DNA from: Paralvinella palmiformis
Lineage: Eukaryota; Annelida; Polychaeta; Terebellida; Alvinellidae
NCBI GenBank assembly: GCA_025642065.1
Contig: JAODUP010000148.1
Coordinates: 633,001-697,000 of the forward strand
Reading direction: 5' to 3'
DNA: 64,000 nucleotides
Within the stretch, counting starts at the first letter, position 1. Every line of letters starts with the position of its first letter. The notes under the pieces are model-generated. The model ran no database searches. It was given only the letters and a program-made list of their open reading frames with translations, and was not told the DNA's origin. The translations under genes were made by a program, and so were the position numbers. Of the stretch, positions 25,712 through 34,645 are shown piece after piece.

Positions 25712-26585
25712 GCACACACATATTCGTTCGAGTCGGTGAAATATAAATATGACATTCTATCGTCTGCAATAGGATTTGGCTTTGACCTTTTAAGTAGTTA
25801 TTATATTAACATAAAACGAGACCATATATACCTCGAGGAAAGTATGTGCCAAAATCATCATACGTCATTGTTGATCCTCCGTCCGAGTCGAGGTCAATAG
25901 AATATTGCTCATCTTTGTCAGGTGTGACTTTGGATCCCTTCAGCAATTCGTGCTGGGTACGTCTATTGGCATGTGCAGATCCTTCTGTAATTGCGGCTTC
26001 ACTTCCCGTATACTTTGATGGTATTTCCATATCAGATGCATCTTCTCTCTGTTCCGTGTACTCAGATGGAGAAAGTGGCGTAACCCTAACTAAACGAGTT
26101 GACCATCTTCCAACAGAAACGGGTCCCTTTAATACGACTTCGTTCCCCGATTGATGCGCAAGTTGATGTGCAGGTTGATGCGCATCCTGCTGCCCAGGTT
26201 GATGGCGTGCGGATGGTATCGTTGGTTCTCGCACGGTTTGGTGACCCTCAACGCTATCACATTCGACCGTTACAGGTTGATTAGTATGATTATCCCCAGA
26301 AGGAACAATTGGCTCGGGTACTGGCTCGCCACTTGCAGTACGATTAGCTTTCATCTGACCAAGTGGATCGTCGTAATTCTGGGATTGCGCATCTGACAAC
26401 TGATGATCCGTTGAACGGTCACGATGCACCTTACCGACTGTCTGCGATCTATCGGAGGACACAATTTGTAGAGAGATGATGTCTTTTAAATCTTCATCGT
26501 CACGTGTGGATTGGTCAAAACAACTACTTGCCTCATCTCGTTCACTAGCGAGACTATCCTCTCTCGACGCCTCATACATATTCAT
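13701..26585 (-). CDS. Gene A: Arb2-domain protein (FAM172A/ARB2A-like) with a new N-terminus, 10 exons
   Basis: Joined minus-strand exons: 25832-26585, 25382-25615, 24942-25112, 19164-19261, 18167-18291, 15920-16058, 15719-15838, 14426-14533, 14173-14254 and 13701-13831. They total 1962 bp (653 residues plus stop). All junctions are GT-AG and the phases match throughout. Residues ~1-419 are polar, acidic and Ser/Gln-rich with no recognised domain. Residues ~420-653 are the C-terminal two thirds of an Arb2 alpha/beta-hydrolase domain (GYGVIVLN, then AIYVWDRF, then AVVAHGYGA). Arb2 proteins act in heterochromatin/small-RNA silencing in fission yeast and in nuclear co-transcriptional splicing regulation in vertebrates; the role here is unknown. 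The N-terminal Arb2 segment present in gene B is absent. The start ATG 26585 is the first in frame after a TAG; further 5' exons remain possible. Confidence 0.85.
14041..14093. repeat. (TA)n-(TGTC)n compound microsatellite
   Basis: A 36-bp TA run followed by four TGTC units, in intron 9 of gene A. Confidence 0.9.
14173..14254 (-). CDS. Gene A exon 9 (Arb2 domain)
   Basis: 82 bp, the same length as in gene B. Acceptor ttcaacgcag, donor TGCGG|gtaggtta in phase 1. It encodes YAVSWLSSRKPLD, then NSKCLSAG, aligning with the 'NWVSSSEPLD ... VSAG' region of FAM172A. Confidence 0.9.
14426..14533 (-). CDS. Gene A exon 8 (Arb2 domain)
   Basis: 108 bp, the same length as in gene B. Acceptor cttaacgcag, donor GAG|gtaaggca. 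It encodes SDKRKEFRRRVFAIAFTDPE, then SKQTKRLLTE. The 'V.AIAFTD' strand is a position where hydrolase relatives carry an acidic residue. Confidence 0.92.
14782..14831. repeat. (TA)n microsatellite
   Basis: Pure TA run in intron 7 of gene A. Two more runs lie in the same intron at 15448-15494 and 15601-15648. Confidence 0.9.
15088..15445 (+). pseudogene. Helitron-type Pif1 helicase C-terminal fragment
   Basis: Plus-strand frames recover, with stops and shifts, RLAVKKLISYVIET and then VKRLKFLIRLCFPMSIDKSQ, GQTSKVVALQLEEHRF and SHRDLY. This is the C-terminal helicase block of Helitron RepHel proteins ('F.RLQFPVRL.FAMTINKSQGQT...HGQLYVA.SR'). The Rep nuclease and the helicase Walker motifs are missing. 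It lies antisense in intron 7 of gene A, and the frame is broken in its first half. Confidence 0.8.
15601..15648. repeat. (TA)n microsatellite
   Basis: Pure TA run beginning ~70 bp inside intron 7 of gene A, close to the exon 7 donor. Confidence 0.9.
15719..15838 (-). CDS. Gene A exon 7 (nucleophile-elbow region)
   Basis: 120 bp, the same length as gene B exon 7. Acceptor gcgttttcag, donor CTG|gtgagtgg. It encodes DFESLDIQAIYVWDRFIEKS, then AAKRIAVVAHGYGAAATSRL. Where an AHSYGG-type elbow would be expected, it has AHGYGA, so the candidate serine is replaced by glycine. A 49-bp (TA)n tract begins only ~70 bp into the following intron. Confidence 0.92.
15920..16058 (-). CDS. Gene A exon 6 (Arb2 domain)
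   Basis: 139 bp. Acceptor tcattccag, donor TCT|gtaagtac. It encodes HVTDSVLRNGSQLPYIEFGQ, then EGYGVIVLNNNLNII. The GYGVIVLN strand is a hallmark of Arb2 domains. It is 45 bp shorter than exon 6 of gene B. Confidence 0.9.
16205..16308. repeat. (TGATA)n pentanucleotide array
   Basis: About 20 units of tgata/taata in intron 5 of gene A. It is compositionally the reverse complement of the (ATCAT)n array at 9948. Confidence 0.9.
16400..17960. other. Intron 5 of gene A, no coding signal
   Basis: The open frame 17349-17711 (plus) resembles no known family. It contains three spaced copies of a 'cattttgaa(ttc)' motif at about 17388, 17544 and 17702, the pattern of a dispersed repeat rather than a gene. 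Confidence 0.5.
17966..18140 (-). mobile_element. SINE family B copy
   Basis: Minus-oriented copy with head 'GTTCGAATCTCGGCGTGGG', body 'acctttggaggtcgctcggcccatttagcc' and tail 'gccgtaaaacatcaatcatc'. It ends 27 bp from the exon 5 donor of gene A. Confidence 0.85.
18167..18291 (-). CDS. Gene A exon 5 (Arb2 domain)
   Basis: 125 bp. It encodes VDSKGDETTVVFFMTQEAFQ and KETVLILMN, then QWTTR, and is homologous to gene B exon 5 (FFMSTEALQKETLLILMN). Donor CCAG|gtgagtac in phase 2, the same phase as in gene B. In FAM172A this corresponds to the strand leading to the 'V.IHG' turn before QWARR. Confidence 0.9.
18544..18590. repeat. (AAT)n/(ATT)n inverted trinucleotide tract
   Basis: A run of AAT units meets a run of ATT units, making a self-complementary tract in intron 4 of gene A. 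Confidence 0.8.
19164..19261 (-). CDS. Gene A exon 4
   Basis: 98 bp, phase 1 in and phase 0 out. Acceptor gtattag, donor GAG|gttagaca. It encodes EPDSIDDGEQFITVTEDKNQ and QNAESEE. It joins directly, in phase, to the first Arb2-homologous exon. Confidence 0.75.
19364..19535 (+). repeat. 5' LTR segment of the gypsy element
   Basis: From ATAGAACATTATGAAATAAC to AAGTCGTTCTTATTT. Direct repeat of 24423-24594 with about 7 substitutions and no indels. It contains TATATA-like and ATTAAAGTATATAA sequences that could serve as promoter or polyadenylation signals. Confidence 0.9.
19790..20400 (+). pseudogene. gag-like region of the gypsy element
   Basis: Two overlapping frames. The first contains SEERAYFVTRWNQYKAGT, then LLECCDEDLRRDLTRA and EEEVITAI. 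The second (from 20068) contains NMRQDRDETIRSFGVRIKGQ and EDMFKFVEARVRK. The pattern is that of a capsid-like domain just upstream of a zinc knuckle. The frame switch near 20080 is a disabling shift or, less likely, a programmed one. Confidence 0.75.
20490..20635 (+). pseudogene. Zinc-knuckle segment of the gypsy element
   Basis: Reads CLFCGGNGHG, then RRKECPGYDHICSHGSKKHH and FEVVC. It is an extended Cys/His arrangement typical of this invertebrate gypsy lineage, but the usual second CxxC is changed to CSHG (Cys to Gly). Confidence 0.8.
20810..21140 (+). pseudogene. Aspartic protease segment of the gypsy element
   Basis: VMADTGCERCLAG carries the D-T-G active-site triad of retropepsins at about 20911-20950. 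The C-terminal part (NINILGVNRVTI-like) follows in the same frame. Confidence 0.75.
21400..22250 (+). pseudogene. Reverse transcriptase of the gypsy element, with stops
   Basis: Recognisable blocks are PVPVGTPVTWCRRMVICAKK, GKPRRTVDFQPLNA, WNGYYSMPLHADD and KYCSAPQGYIGSGDGYSRRY, then the catalytic CIDDTLL, then NGITLNPDKFAFSQKEVEFA. In-frame stops occur before PVPVG (TAG near 21534) and right after DDTLL (TGA near 21917). A frameshift lies near 21640-21710. The catalytic Asp pair survives. Confidence 0.88.
22250..22580 (+). pseudogene. RNase H segment of the gypsy element
   Basis: Contains CLATDCSKDGIGFWMFQKHC and, after a frame change, HTSGIRNKAADAISRHP, the C-terminal signature of Ty3/gypsy RNase H. 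A central part appears deleted. Confidence 0.8.
22690..23690 (+). pseudogene. Integrase of the gypsy element
   Basis: Core blocks are MTYLIIVDRYSNWPIVERT, YGIPDEISTDGGPEY and, after a shift, FRAEIGVKTIKCLI, then QYRNTPDPDTKLSPAACVFG. The second Asp (TDGG) and the Glu (AEIG) of the DDE triad are visible. The first Asp position reads Glu (CSEFFNY). A C-homopolymer at 23050-23062 breaks the upstream frame, and the N-terminal zinc domain is not clear. Confidence 0.85.
24423..24594 (+). repeat. 3' LTR segment of the gypsy element
   Basis: Direct repeat of 19364-19535. The similarity stops abruptly upstream at 24422, where this copy may extend further left as the full LTR. Confidence 0.9.
24942..25112 (-). 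CDS. Gene A exon 3
   Basis: 171 bp, symmetrical phase 1-1. Acceptor taccaacag, donor CCAG|gtaaagg. It encodes an acidic stretch SVNDDEDDYITKYLSEENG and ends NIMGYNCNP. It is slightly less certain than the other exons because the first part (MLHLVLTRVCCVSLS) is hydrophobic and unlike its neighbours. Confidence 0.65.
25136..25190. repeat. (TA)n microsatellite
   Basis: 55-bp TA run just upstream (in gene A's sense) of exon 3. A second run at 25656-25707 lies upstream of exon 2, and a third at 26697-26729 upstream of exon 1. Confidence 0.9.
25382..25615 (-). CDS. Gene A exon 2
   Basis: 234 bp with both boundaries in phase 1 (a symmetrical exon). Acceptor ttctataag, donor AGAG|gtaatatg. It encodes IDSKDEEIKVQSTDP through LYDEYGTSIARG. 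The ending resembles that of exon 1, suggesting exon-end duplication. Confidence 0.75.
25832..26585 (-). CDS. Gene A exon 1 (N-terminal disordered region)
   Basis: About 251 codons, phase 1 at the end, donor GAG|gtatatat. It starts MNMYEASREDSL and is rich in Ser, Asp, Gln and His. It includes a short degenerate repeat around HQPAHQLAHQ (12-bp DNA units near 26145-26200). It ends in a YDDFGTYFPRG motif that is echoed at the end of exon 2. No membrane segment or enzyme motif is visible. Confidence 0.75.
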
Positions 26586-26691
26586 GTCTTCACTGGTCTA
26601 GTCTCTATACTATAGCTACCTAATTAATTTTAAATTAAATAAAAGACGTGTTGATGTTGATGAAGTGAGTTATATCGAGGGATAATACGAG

Positions 26692-26734
<43 letters not shown>

Positions 26735-27767
26735 ACTTTAGATAAATATTAAAATTTTCATACCTCTAAAGACATCAAGTATTTGATATTTTCTAAGAGT
26801 ATTTATGGATGTATGATAGTTCTTAATAAGCATACCAGTATCAATAGCGTGTGAGAGTGTTTATCTGCTTGAGTATTTTTCAGGTGTTGAAAGTATGTAT
26901 GGAAACTGTTGTATGATAAGCGAAAGTCCGTTAGGAAAAATTTGAAATATTAAACGAGAAAAAACGGTTTTATCATCAATGTTACGAAACGTTGATTGTT
27001 GTAAACTAATCGTATTAGTGGACATTGAGATTCTAAAAACAAAAACACCCAACCCAATAACATCTTGAATAAAACTAACTATTAAGTGCACATTCATTCA
27101 ACAAATCCAGTGTTACCTGCATCATCAATAGGGTGTTTCATCCAGTAATAAAATACTCTTTGGAGAAGTCACTCGGCCATGGATTATTTGCTTGTAAATG
27201 CGGGTAGTTGTATTGCTATAACGGGTGTGTGGGAGGTAGTTCATGGGCCAATTAGAAGTGCACAGTCTTTTATTTATTTTTGTTGCTATAGAAACACGTC
27301 CAGATTTATTACGAACCCCTTTAATCATCTCTGAATTATTTCTAATTAAAGTAATCGATTACGATTTAGATTACTTAACAACATAAATATTACGATTACG
27401 ACTACATGACGAAGTCATGCTTACTATGCATATTACCCAAATATGGATGTGACGTGTCATTGCAACTCGCTGACTTAAATGTATTGTACTAATATCGCAA
27501 TTAAATAAAACAAAATATTTCTAGAAGTATATTTATTAATAAAAGAGACAGTTGTTTTTAATGTACATTATCGGTTTTCAGGCAGCATCTTCTAAACAAT
27601 ATCAGGGCATGATTATCTTCGGAACATCCCGATCTTAGACGTTCATTTATCTTACCTGATAATAATAATAATAATGAGGTGAGTAATTTATCAGTTCAAT
27701 ATATTTGTTGTGACTTCTTCCGATTATTTGCAACATAAATTTAATTCCCATCAGATAGAGGAATCAA

Positions 27768-27844
27768 TTACACTATAGTTACACTATCATTACACTATAA
27801 TTACACTATCATTACACTTTCATTACACTATCATTACACCATCT
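27768..27844. repeat. 11-bp tandem array
   Basis: Seven units of TTACACTATCA with small variations. Confidence 0.85.
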
Positions 27845-28770
27845 ATCCATCTATCGCACGGCAAATAAACCTATTAAAATAATAAGAAACAATAATTTAT
27901 CCAATGAACAAACCCATTTTTTTTATTTAACATTTTCAACGTGCTTTATACTGCAAATGTTGTCGAGGCTGAAATTGACCCTCACCACGCATGCACGGAA
28001 GTCGTTGCGCTTTATATTTTACACGTGTTCTTGTTGAACAATTTGCTACGACGGCGGGGATTGTTAGCCAAATATCAATGGAATCTCTTCTGTCAACCAA
28101 TCAGCAGTGTTTTTATGGGGATGGCTGTGGTATTTACCCGGGGACATTTAAATCTCACACTCTTCTACCTCAGTCTATCGGCAACATGGTACATCGATAT
28201 TTCGGGAGAGACGAAAGAAGAAGGAAATAGTTGAGCCCTTGGTTTCAAATAAAGCGTGTAGTGGGCATCAAAAGGAAAGGAAAAATAGCTCCCTCATGAA
28301 AAGCCGAATCTTTCTGGCAGGTGACCAATGACGCTGATGAGGTAAGCTTATATATTTCAGACAAAACAATATTATCGATTCCTGATGCACTGCATTCAGG
28401 TTTTCTGAAAATAGATATTATCCACCAAAATCCACCTGGAATGGTTCCATCATTTGATTAGATGGGAGCAGAACTGTTATATATTATCCAATTATATAGA
28501 GCGCTATATGAAATGTATCATTATTATTATTATTTATTTGACTTCGGGTGTAAAATGTCTGTTCAAGAGCAAAGTGTCCGGATACTATAATCTAATCCAA
28601 GCAATGCAAATCAGATGCAAGCTTACTTATAATACGTTCAAGGATGCAAATTAAAATCTTTGGTGGGAATAGGGATGGGGAAGAACAATTACCGTGAAGA
28701 TGGGGCAAACCCATATTTCCTTATCTGTCATACCTCAAGTATATTGTGATTTTTTATTTATTTTTTATTT

Positions 28771-29094
28771 ATGTACGTTGTGTTCTGCCACGTATGCCGT
28801 TCAATTTATGGGCCATTCGTTAAGCAGAAGCAACGTGACAAGTACATGAGGACTTTGATGACATGCAGGCAATTCATCAGTGTAACATATACCACAACAG
28901 AAAGCCAAGGGCGAAGGGTTAAACCTGAGATCCAGGCAATAGAAGACGTTTTGGGGGCAGCAGTTGATGGCCAGGCAGACGATGCAGATGCATATGAGCC
29001 AGTGGTCGCAAATTCCTCAGCTCCAGGAGTTGCTGAATCTGATTGTTATTCAGAATTTTCTGAACATGAGGAATCTCATCCTCTCAGTGATTAA
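28771..29094 (+). CDS. Unrecognised open frame, 107 residues
   Basis: It starts MYVVFCHVCRSIYGPF. Its acidic C-terminus reads YSEFSEHEESHPLSD and is followed by TAA. The basic first half followed by an acidic tail resembles the C-terminal end of some transposases, but no family could be recognised. There are no strong splice or promoter signals, so it may well be non-coding. Confidence 0.25.
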   Translation: MYVVFCHVCRSIYGPFVKQKQRDKYMRTLMTCRQFISVTYTTTESQGRRVKPEIQAIEDVLGAAVDGQADDADAYEPVVANSSAPGVAESDCYSEFSEHEESHPLSD

Positions 29095-29450
29095 ACTGGT
29101 AAAATTAATCTTTTATATTATGTTGGATAATAACTAAATCATTAGTTGTTTTGTATTTCACATGGCGAAAATAAACTTAGGGCTATTTTAATTGTTTTTC
29201 TTAACCTCGTCAAACCTAGCTTTATAAACCCATTTACGTTGACAATTAGTTACCCCACCGTGCATAAATGATAAACTATAATGTCCACTTTGACCCTGTG
29301 TTAATATTTATAGTCTATACATCGCTTCCCAACTGTCCTGCTTGATTTGCGATTTCTGGGCCGCTATTCTCTTGCGGAACCTGGGCTGGCAACTTTTAGA
29401 ACTTGGCATACCTGGTGTCTGATGATATCTGTTGAGGGAATTTCCAACAC

Positions 29451-29454
<4 letters not shown>

Positions 29455-29506
<52 letters not shown>
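29455..29506. repeat. (TA)n microsatellite
   Basis: 52-bp TA run. Confidence 0.9.
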
Positions 29507-29510
<4 letters not shown>

Positions 29511-30225
29511 TATCTTTATATAATCTCAGTATTCTTAAAGTAGCATAGGTACTCATGACTCGGGAATAGAAACACTGCATCGCATCTCGTGCGGTGACAT
29601 TGGACACAGCTCGTGTGTTTTATATAACAACTATAGTTGCATATAGAATTCACCGTAGTTGTTTATGGGGAATAGAATTAGCTTTCCTAGGTCCAGTTAT
29701 GTCCAGTTTGTAGTATGACATTCAAAGCTAACTTCAGTCTGCTTGTCATTAATTACACTAAAACCGTACATTATAATAAAAGTTTGTATAGCAGACATTA
29801 TATCTGATTTGAAAATATTAATATATAGAACGGCAATTCCGCCATGACGGTCTGCTAATACACAGATGTAAATTTTCTGTTCTATATGTTCCCAAGTCCG
29901 CTCATTTTAAGAAAGGTTGGTCTATATTCCGTGCACTATTTGGAGGAATGCCGTTTAGGTGTCTATCCACCATTTAAATGACTGTAGCAGACACAGTACG
30001 CTCTTAAAGCATTATTGCACTGACTTGAGTGTTATACTCCCAAACTCAACGGCTGCAGGCGATTCGCCTTTTGTTTTTGCTTGGCGGGTTAGGGACTGGT
30101 GAGACATGATTACACATTTCTCAGCATGAAAAGTCCCCACTCTGATTCAGTCCCCTGGAAAATCGTCCAGAGTTTCAAATCACGGTTCAAGATTCTCTGT
30201 GCTTGTGCAGAGCTAAAACACACAC

Positions 30226-30271
<46 letters not shown>

Positions 30272-30473
30272 TGAATAACAACCGATGCTTCGCAAGAAGA
30301 CTTCAAGTTGATAGGATAATGTCAACGCCTTTATTTCCAAGTTTAACATGTCACATCACAGCTTAAGCTTAAGGCTCGTGTATAAAATAGCAAAAGGTTA
30401 TTTAATCTTGTCCATCCGTAAATGTTCAGTCGGCTTAGCTATCAGGAGCGATTTATTGTAAGCGAATTACAAA

Positions 30474-30647
30474 CCATTGATGGAATGTTCCCATTAATGG
30501 AATGTTCCCATTGATGGAATATGTTCATTGATGGAATGTTCCCATTGATGGAATGTTCCCATTGATGGAATGTTCCCATTGATGGAATGTTCCCATTGAT
30601 GGAATGTGTCCATTGATGGAATGGGATCATTAACGGGATATGCCCAT
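30474..30647. repeat. 18-bp minisatellite
   Basis: About nine units of CATTGATGGAATGTTCCC with substitutions (ttaatgg, atgttcatt, gtgtccatt). The unit length is a multiple of three, which creates an apparent six-residue protein repeat on the minus strand. That is not evidence of a gene. Confidence 0.9.
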
Positions 30648-31320
30648 TGCGAAAACATTACATTATTTCCGATATCGAGGCCGTAGCTGTGTATTTAGCA
30701 ACGATATATAAGAAAAGGACTTTATTAAAATTTACGCGTGAATGGTTTATCTGATATTGTGCCTATAGACGCCGAAGTGAAGAACATCATTTTAAAACGA
30801 TCAATAATTTCACACGAATGGATAAATATAGGCTCCCGAAATTGTATCATTTTGGTTTAATTTCTTTACGAAGGATACATTAGAATACAAAATACGATTT
30901 CTTCTTCTTATATATAAATACCGTTCTGTTCTGTTTTGCTAAAATCAGCTTCGAATATAAACAATGTACAAACGAAGTTGACATTTCATGTTCCATATTT
31001 GTGCGGTAAAGAGGACGATTTCTGGTTGTTTCTGCGAGAGAAACGCGGTGGGGAGGGAGGGGGTGGTTAGCGTCGAAAGAAACGGACTGAAATAATTCAA
31101 AGCTTAAATAGCCAATGGATTAAAAAACACTTTAACTACTTCGCACGAATGATGGGTAACAACTTGGTGAACGTTGGAGTTTCCCAGAAAGTGGCACAAA
31201 AAACTAACAACATCAAAGACAGTTTGACTTTCTGATCACACACACACACACACAAGAGAGAGAGAGAGAGAGAGTCTATGCCTTCCTCAGCCAATCCGGT
31301 GCAATAAGGAGCCTACGCCG

Positions 31321-31475
31321 CTAATTCTGTTCACCGAGACACACAAATCTGTATAGATAGAATTGGGTAAGCCAAGTCGGACATTTTGGTCGCTTCCTGC
31401 GTCCGGTTTTGCTGAGAATGTACTTGAATATCGATTTCCGCGCAGAGTGGGGCGTCCACTCGTGTAACAGGTGTC
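31321..31475 (-). CDS. Gene B exon 10 (C-terminus and stop)
   Basis: 155 bp. Acceptor taacttccag. It encodes GHLLHEWTPHSARKSIFKYI, then a basic KTGRRKRPK cluster and a tail ending CLGEQN with TAG at 31321-31323. The HEWTP...SIF.YI block matches gene A. Confidence 0.9.
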
Positions 31476-32062
31476 CTGGAAGTTAAGCAATGATATAATA
31501 AATGGTACTGGTATGTAGGTTTAGAGTAAACGAGGGACGTCCGCTCAGGCAAAAAACTAACTATTGCCGCCACTTTACTATTTGTTTAATCAAGGGATAT
31601 GTCTCTATGGAACTCCAGTTCACATTTCGATGAAGCGTGGCGGGTGACTAAACAGAGACGGGTTCTTATTGAGGACGTCTCAAGGTTGTAGCAAAGGCTA
31701 GGTTACCAATGCGTTTAAGAAAATGATAATACCAGCGATTTGCCAGAAGAGCACCATATTTTCTAGATCGATAGATAGATAGATAGATAGATATGATTGA
31801 TAAATAGAGAAACAAGCCGACGGACAGACACGACCTTATATACACATGTACTATTACAGAAACGCATACATACATACATACATACATACAGACATACATA
31901 CGAGCATTTCCACAGCAAGGTTGGCCTTAATCATCTGGCACCCGCCGTCACACCCCGCCCAGGTTATGCTTGAGTGATGTCTCTTCCCATTACCTTTGTA
32001 GGCACTCGGCCTATTTAACTTATCATGTGCACAACTGATCGCAAAACACACACACATAGAAT

Positions 32063-32118
<56 letters not shown>

Positions 32119-32226
32119 ATGAAAGAGAGAGAGAGAGAGATTGATAGATAGATAGAGAGATATATAGAGAGGGGGGAGTGAAAATAAGAGAGAGAGAGAG
32201 AGAGAGAAAGTGAGAAAATAAGAGAG

Positions 32227-32270
<44 letters not shown>

Positions 32271-32329
32271 TGAAAGAGAGAGAGAAAGAGAGAAAATGAG
32301 AGAATGAGAGAGAGACAAAGAATGAGAGA

Positions 32330-32374
<45 letters not shown>

Positions 32375-34609
32375 AAGAGAGAGAGAGAGAGAAATGAGAA
32401 AATGAGAGAGAGAGAGAGAATGAGAGAGGGAGAAAGAAAAAGAAAGAGAGAAAATGAGAGAATGAGAGAGAGGGAAAGAATGAGAGAATGTGAGAGAGAG
32501 ATAGATAGATAGAGTGAGATGGCGACATGCTTAAGCGAAATGGAATCGAATGCTCACCTGCGGATCGACATTTTGTATCGGCTAAATGCGGCAACCTAGA
32601 ATCCAGACGTTTGCTGCTTTTGATCCAGGTAACGGAATGCTATACGGAAATAGTGTAATCGATTACATCTGTCAGCTCGCTCATTGTGAAGAGAACAAAC
32701 ATCAACAACCTCAGTGTCCATTGAACCGTAAAGAAATAGTTTGATCAGGTTCTTAAAACCGATCTATTTAAATGTAAATGTTCTTGTTTTGCTGCAACCT
32801 TTCCACACAAGGTAGGCTAAATGGACCGGACTCACTCATTTAAATATTAGCCTATATATTATATCTATAAACTAGTCTATAAACAAATGTACAAAATGTG
32901 TTGTGCGCAATGTGAGCAAAAACACGTTTTGATTCTGTTTTCATTGTGAGGCGGCTTTGAGGAATTCAAGTTGAATAAGGCGCTATATAAAATACTATTA
33001 CTATTATTATTATTATTGTTATTATTACAGCAGAATATTTGTTGCCATGGAGCCTCGTGGGACTTACTTACCTCGGCAATAAGATTTTTGGCCTGTTGAG
33101 ACGAGACGCATCTCCAGTGGTCAGAATCAATAAATGCAATTGCTGCGATTCTACTTCCGAAATCTTCCCTTTTATCTACCTGATGGGGGATAAATCATAT
33201 CGTATAGCAACAGTCAGACAGTGATAATCCCCCCCCCCCATATTGGTTCGGGTTGTTTGTCCGCCCCACCGCAGCAGCTGTGCTACGTGTAAATATAAAT
33301 GCTGCTGTTGTGCGGACACCTATAGGCACACCGAAGGCAACATGGGCCGAGCGACCTCCAACGGTAATGAGGCGAAGACGACGGCGAGATTTGAACTCGG
33401 ACGGCTTCAAGGGCAATAGGTCGAGGTGAAAGTGTATAAGATGTTTAAGACGTAGTCCAACCGGAGTTTGAACCGAGGTACCAGAGGTCTGTGATCAAAC
33501 ACGCCACCGATTAGGCCACGGAGACGTTCCAATGTACCCTATATGAGGCTACAGATAACACTTCAATCTAAATTCTTTGATTGATTAGAATGAACGGTGT
33601 GAGCATACATTCTATGTTATTGTTGATGTGGGAGGGGGGGGGGGAGTTAATGGATTGAAATCAAATGTAACTTTAACTCACCATCTGCGTAACAACAACG
33701 CCGCCAGAATCGTACGCCACAACAGCAATTTGTCTGACCATCGACTGCGCAATAAAGTGATCCCAGACGTACAAAGCGTGTTCGATGGCCGATTCGGATC
33801 CCTGGTGGGAAGAGAATAGTCGTAGATCGTATCCAGATCGACGTCTGGATCCAGATCAAATTAACGTCGACCTATTAACGGCAAATGGGGGGAGGTGTCA
33901 TTCTCTCGGTTTACTTACGCGTATAAATTCCACTTCGTGCGACTTATGTACAGTGTTCAGGTTCGGATTCAGAATGACGATGCCGAAGTCGTGCTTTTGG
34001 GCGAATTTTACGTAGGATAACACGGTGCCCTGCTTCAGTCCCGTGTATATGGTTAATCTGTCAATGTTATCCAGACACATATTTATAAAACAATCCATGT
34101 TTCTTTTGCTATTGTTACATACTAATAAATATTGGTCAGTGTGTGTGTGTGTGTGTGTGTGTGTGGGCGGGGGGGGGGGCTTTGCCGTTTACATTTACCG
34201 TTGCTGATCAACTAAATAACCACCCGATAGACGATAGACATTTACTGGCAGAACTAACATTTTGGAACTATTTTATTGACCCTTTTATATAGTACTATAA
34301 CCATTGACCTGAAAGTAAACTAGACCGAGCAGTCAGTGGTGTTTGAATGGGCCGCCATGACCAAACAGCTCTGACTTCCGGTAGTGGCAAAAAGCAATGT
34401 TGAAGCGGCTGTGCTTCGAGTTTTGAACATATGGATACGGACATTTATTGTGATGTGTGCATTATAATTTTGTGTGTGCAGACAATCTGTATTATTCCTG
34501 TCCTATTATATGCCATGAAATATGTAAATGTCGTTTTATGTAAGTCCGTAGATCTAGTTTAGTTGGGATCAAACGCCAGAAACAGAAGGAGAGTTGTCGA
34601 ATAGGCTAA

Positions 34610-34645
<36 letters not shown>

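Larger units (their letters stand above)
26590..31320. other. Spacer between gene B stop and gene A start
   Basis: About 4.7 kb between the two tandem Arb2 genes. It holds two unassigned open frames (27125-27328 minus and 28771-29094 plus), (TA)n at 29455-29506, (CA)n at 30219-30268, an 11-bp tandem array at 27768 and an 18-bp array at 30474. The promoter of gene A should lie here, but no TATA-type element could be singled out in this AT-rich sequence. Confidence 0.5.

Noticed and set aside
25430..25717. 95-codon minus-strand frame over gene A exon 2
   Set aside because: It is a different frame from the one that joins in phase with exons 1 and 3; its N-terminus is translated (TA)n.
26861..27097. 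Additional 5' exon of gene A (minus strand)
   Set aside because: An acceptor-like ttgtttttag exists, but the encoded peptide has no Arb2 similarity and no phase-compatible donor was found.
30442..30630. Frame with six-residue repeats (SMGTFHQWEHSING-like)
   Set aside because: It is produced by the 18-bp minisatellite, whose unit is a multiple of three. No supporting coding signal.
30474..30647. Possible CRISPR-like array
   Set aside because: Units are contiguous without unique spacers, and the genome is eukaryotic, so it is a minisatellite. The same reasoning applies to 51624-52181 and 52633-52920.
31854..32594. 246-codon Ser/Leu/Phe-rich frame
   Set aside because: Translation of the (GA)n polypurine tract. 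The real coding part there is exon 9 of gene B in its own frame.
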